DNA of 64,000 nt, taken from contig JBMNGW010000010.1 in assembly GCA_050950025.1 (NCBI GenBank), positions 27,342 to 91,341 on the forward strand, read 5' to 3'. This DNA is from JBMNGW01 sp050950025. GTDB lineage: Bacteria; Spirochaetota; Spirochaetia; Sphaerochaetales; Sphaerochaetaceae. Positions 62,365 through 64,000 of this stretch are shown piece after piece. Numbering within the stretch: position 1 is the first letter of the stretch; every line of letters starts with the position of its first letter. The translations under genes were made by a program, and so were the position numbers. The notes below the pieces were generated by a model that was given only the letters and a program-made list of their open reading frames with translations, was not told the origin of the DNA and did no database searches.

Positions 62365-64000
62365 GATAATTAGATTGACCCATCAAGCCGGCGATGCAAA
62401 AAAAGCGGCAATAAAAGAGTATCTTAAATCTCGAGGCTTCAAAGTTAGAGAGATTGTTGGCAAAGAAGAGACTATTCTCGGAGCTGTAGGCATTAATCGC
62501 ATCGATATTCGCGAAGTTGCTCTTCTTGATGGAGTTGCCGATGTTATCCCCATTTCCAAGCCGTACAAACTGGCTTCTCGGGAGCTGAAAAAAAGCGACA
62601 CCATTGTTTCTGTGGGCAATGTGAAAATCGGGGGGAACCGAGTAGTTGTCATTGCCGGTCCGTGTGCTGTTGAAAGCCGCTCTCAAATTATGGAAGTGGC
62701 CCGCTTGGTACGCCAAGCAGGAGCGGTCATTCTCAGAGGAGGAGCATTTAAACCTCGGACCAGTCCTTATGCCTTCCAAGGGTTGGGAGAGGAGGGATTG
62801 GGGTATCTGAAGGAGGCCGGAGAGGCTTTCAATATGCCTGTTGCCACTGAAATTGTGAATCCGCGTGATGTGGAGATGATGAGCCGCTACATTGATATGT
62901 TCCAAATCGGTGCGCGCAACATGCAGAATTTTGAACTGCTAAAAGAGGTAGGTCAAACAGGCTTTCCCGTTCTTCTTAAACGGGGGTTGGCTGCCACTAT
63001 TGAAGAGTGGCTGATGGCTGCCGAGTATCTGATGGCCAGCGGAACCGATCAAATAGTGCTTTGTGAGCGGGGAATCAGAACTTATGAACAGGCTACTCGT
63101 AATACCCTTGATATCAGCGCCATTCCGGTAGTGCAAAAACTGACCCATTTGCCTGTCATTGCCGATCCTAGCCACGCTACGGGAATGCGGGACATGGTCC
63201 CTTCCATGTCGTTAGCCATTGTCGCTTCGGGTGCCAGCGGCTTAGTGGTTGAAGTTCACTTTGATCCCGAAAAAGCCCTTTCTGATGGGCCCCAATCATT
63301 GTATCCGCAGCAATTTGAGAAGCTGATGAGTGATATCCAAGCTCTCTGTCCGGTGGTAGGTAAATCGCTAGAACGGATTCCCCAAGCCCGTAGCGAAGTT
63401 GAAATCTGGAGCTCAAAAGGGCCGGTCATTGCCGAAGCTTCCAGGTTGAAAATTGCTTTTCAGGGGATTAAGGGTGCCTACAGCGAACAAGCCATTCGCC
63501 TTTTGTTTGACGAAGCGGCCGACACGCTTAGTTGCAGTACGTTTGCCCAAGCATTCGAAGCGGTGCAAAGCGGACAAGCTCGCTATGGAGTTCTGCCGGT
63601 AGAAAATACGTTGGGAGGAACCATTAACGAGACGCTGGATTTATTAAACAGCTATCCGGCTTTGACTGTGGTGGGAGAAAAACAAATCCGCATTATCCAC
63701 AGCCTTATCGGAGTCCCCGGCTCCTCGTTGGATCAGATTAAAAAAGTCTACAGTCACCCCCAAGGGTTGGCTCAATGCACTGAATTTATGGAAACAGAGC
63801 TCAAAGGAGCCGAAGCGGTCCCCTTTTTTGACACCGCCGGAGCAGTATCTCATATTGCCCAGTTAAACGATCCTTCCTGCGCTGCCATCGCCTCTTCGGC
63901 TGCGGCCAGTTCGTATGGGATGGAAGTCTTGCGCGAGGGGATTGAATCCGATAGTAGTAACTTCACCCGTTTTTATGTGATCTGCCGAGAAGAAAACGCC
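62363..64000 (+). CDS. DAHP synthase-prephenate dehydratase fusion (3' end beyond window)
   Basis: An open frame of 546 codons runs to the window edge. Residues 1-85 are the ferredoxin-like regulatory domain of AroF(Ib) enzymes. Residues 90-345 are DAHP synthase (VIAGPCAVES, GGAFKPRTSPYAFQGLG, FQIGARNMQNF, LLKRGL, CERGIRT, IADPSHATG, VEVHFDPEKALSDG). From residue 363 a prephenate dehydratase domain begins (KIAFQGIKGAYSEQA, YGVLPVENTLGG, SHPQGLAQC, and the catalytic Thr-Arg-Phe in SNFTRFYVI). So the first shikimate-pathway step and the phenylalanine-branch step share one chain. An ACT domain may follow beyond 64000. No strong ribosome binding site precedes the ATG. Confidence 0.9.
   Translation, partial: MIIRLTHQAGDAKKAAIKEYLKSRGFKVREIVGKEETILGAVGINRIDIREVALLDGVADVIPISKPYKLASRELKKSDTIVSVGNVKIGGNRVVVIAGPCAVESRSQIMEVARLVRQAGAVILRGGAFKPRTSPYAFQGLGEEGLGYLKEAGEAFNMPVATEIVNPRDVEMMSRYIDMFQIGARNMQNFELLKEVGQTGFPVLLKRGLAATIEEWLMAAEYLMASGTDQIVLCERGIRTYEQATRNTLDISAIPVVQKLTHLPVIADPSHATGMRDMVPSMSLAIVASGASGLVVEVHFDPEKALSDGPQSLYPQQFEKLMSDIQALCPVVGKSLERIPQARSEVEIWSSKGPVIAEASRLKIAFQGIKGAYSEQAIRLLFDEAADTLSCSTFAQAFEAVQSGQARYGVLPVENTLGGTINETLDLLNSYPALTVVGEKQIRIIHSLIGVPGSSLDQIKKVYSHPQGLAQCTEFMETELKGAEAVPFFDTAGAVSHIAQLNDPSCAAIASSAAASSYGMEVLREGIESDSSNFTRFYVICREENA

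Overview
The window is a chromosomal replication-origin region of a mid-GC, Gram-negative-type bacterium. The best guess is a spirochaete near Sphaerochaeta. This rests on the dnaA-dnaN-recF-DUF721 gene order, a cyclophilin-FKBP fusion of the kind reported in Treponema, an Asp-type MurA, YidC with a large periplasmic domain, and an apparent outer-membrane protein remnant. No flagellar, rRNA, phage, IS or CRISPR sequence was seen. The phylum call is inference; no database search was possible.

Left arm (1-22.6 kb). A frameshifted secreted protein runs off the left edge. It is followed by thymidine kinase and a doubly frameshifted deoC, then a NUDIX / aldo-keto reductase / YigZ group and an M28 peptidase. 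A tRNA cluster carries all four serine isoacceptors plus one arginine tRNA, followed by SRP RNA and dnaX-ebfC-recR. After that come a DjlA-like protein, a glycosidase, a lipid kinase, a frameshifted ygiQ, MATE, PepD, a YgjP-type metalloprotease, a LysO-like exporter, a TraB-family protein and a second secreted protein that is a paralogue of the one at the left edge. Next to it lies a gene-poor 650 bp tract holding a beta-barrel-like gene fragment between 31-bp direct repeats.

Origin core (23-43.4 kb). radA, the PPIase fusion, parB-parA, gyrA and gyrB point left; dnaA, dnaN, recF, DUF721, rpmH, rnpA, yidC, jag and metK point right. A perfect parS site lies at 27602. The dnaA-dnaN gap has DnaA boxes and a DnaA-trio-like tract, the best oriC candidate. 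A second DnaA-box cluster with AT-rich DNA lies 9.4 kb away, downstream of murA.

Right arm (43.4-64 kb). An unusual AAA+ response-regulator-like protein lacking a DNA-binding domain and a C-terminal protease are followed by lgt, pepP, gpmI, a membrane protein, a dicarboxylate/amino-acid symporter, a very large GH13 protein, pth, a NIF3-domain protein, metH-metF, nth, and a DAHP synthase-prephenate dehydratase fusion cut by the right edge.

Functionally the window combines replication and segregation, gyrase, ribosome and membrane-protein biogenesis, methyl metabolism (metK, metH, metF), glycan breakdown and nucleoside salvage. Four apparent frameshifts in three genes are each repaired by removing one base, in the best-defined cases from a homopolymer. 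This suggests either consensus sequence errors or genuine homopolymer decay.
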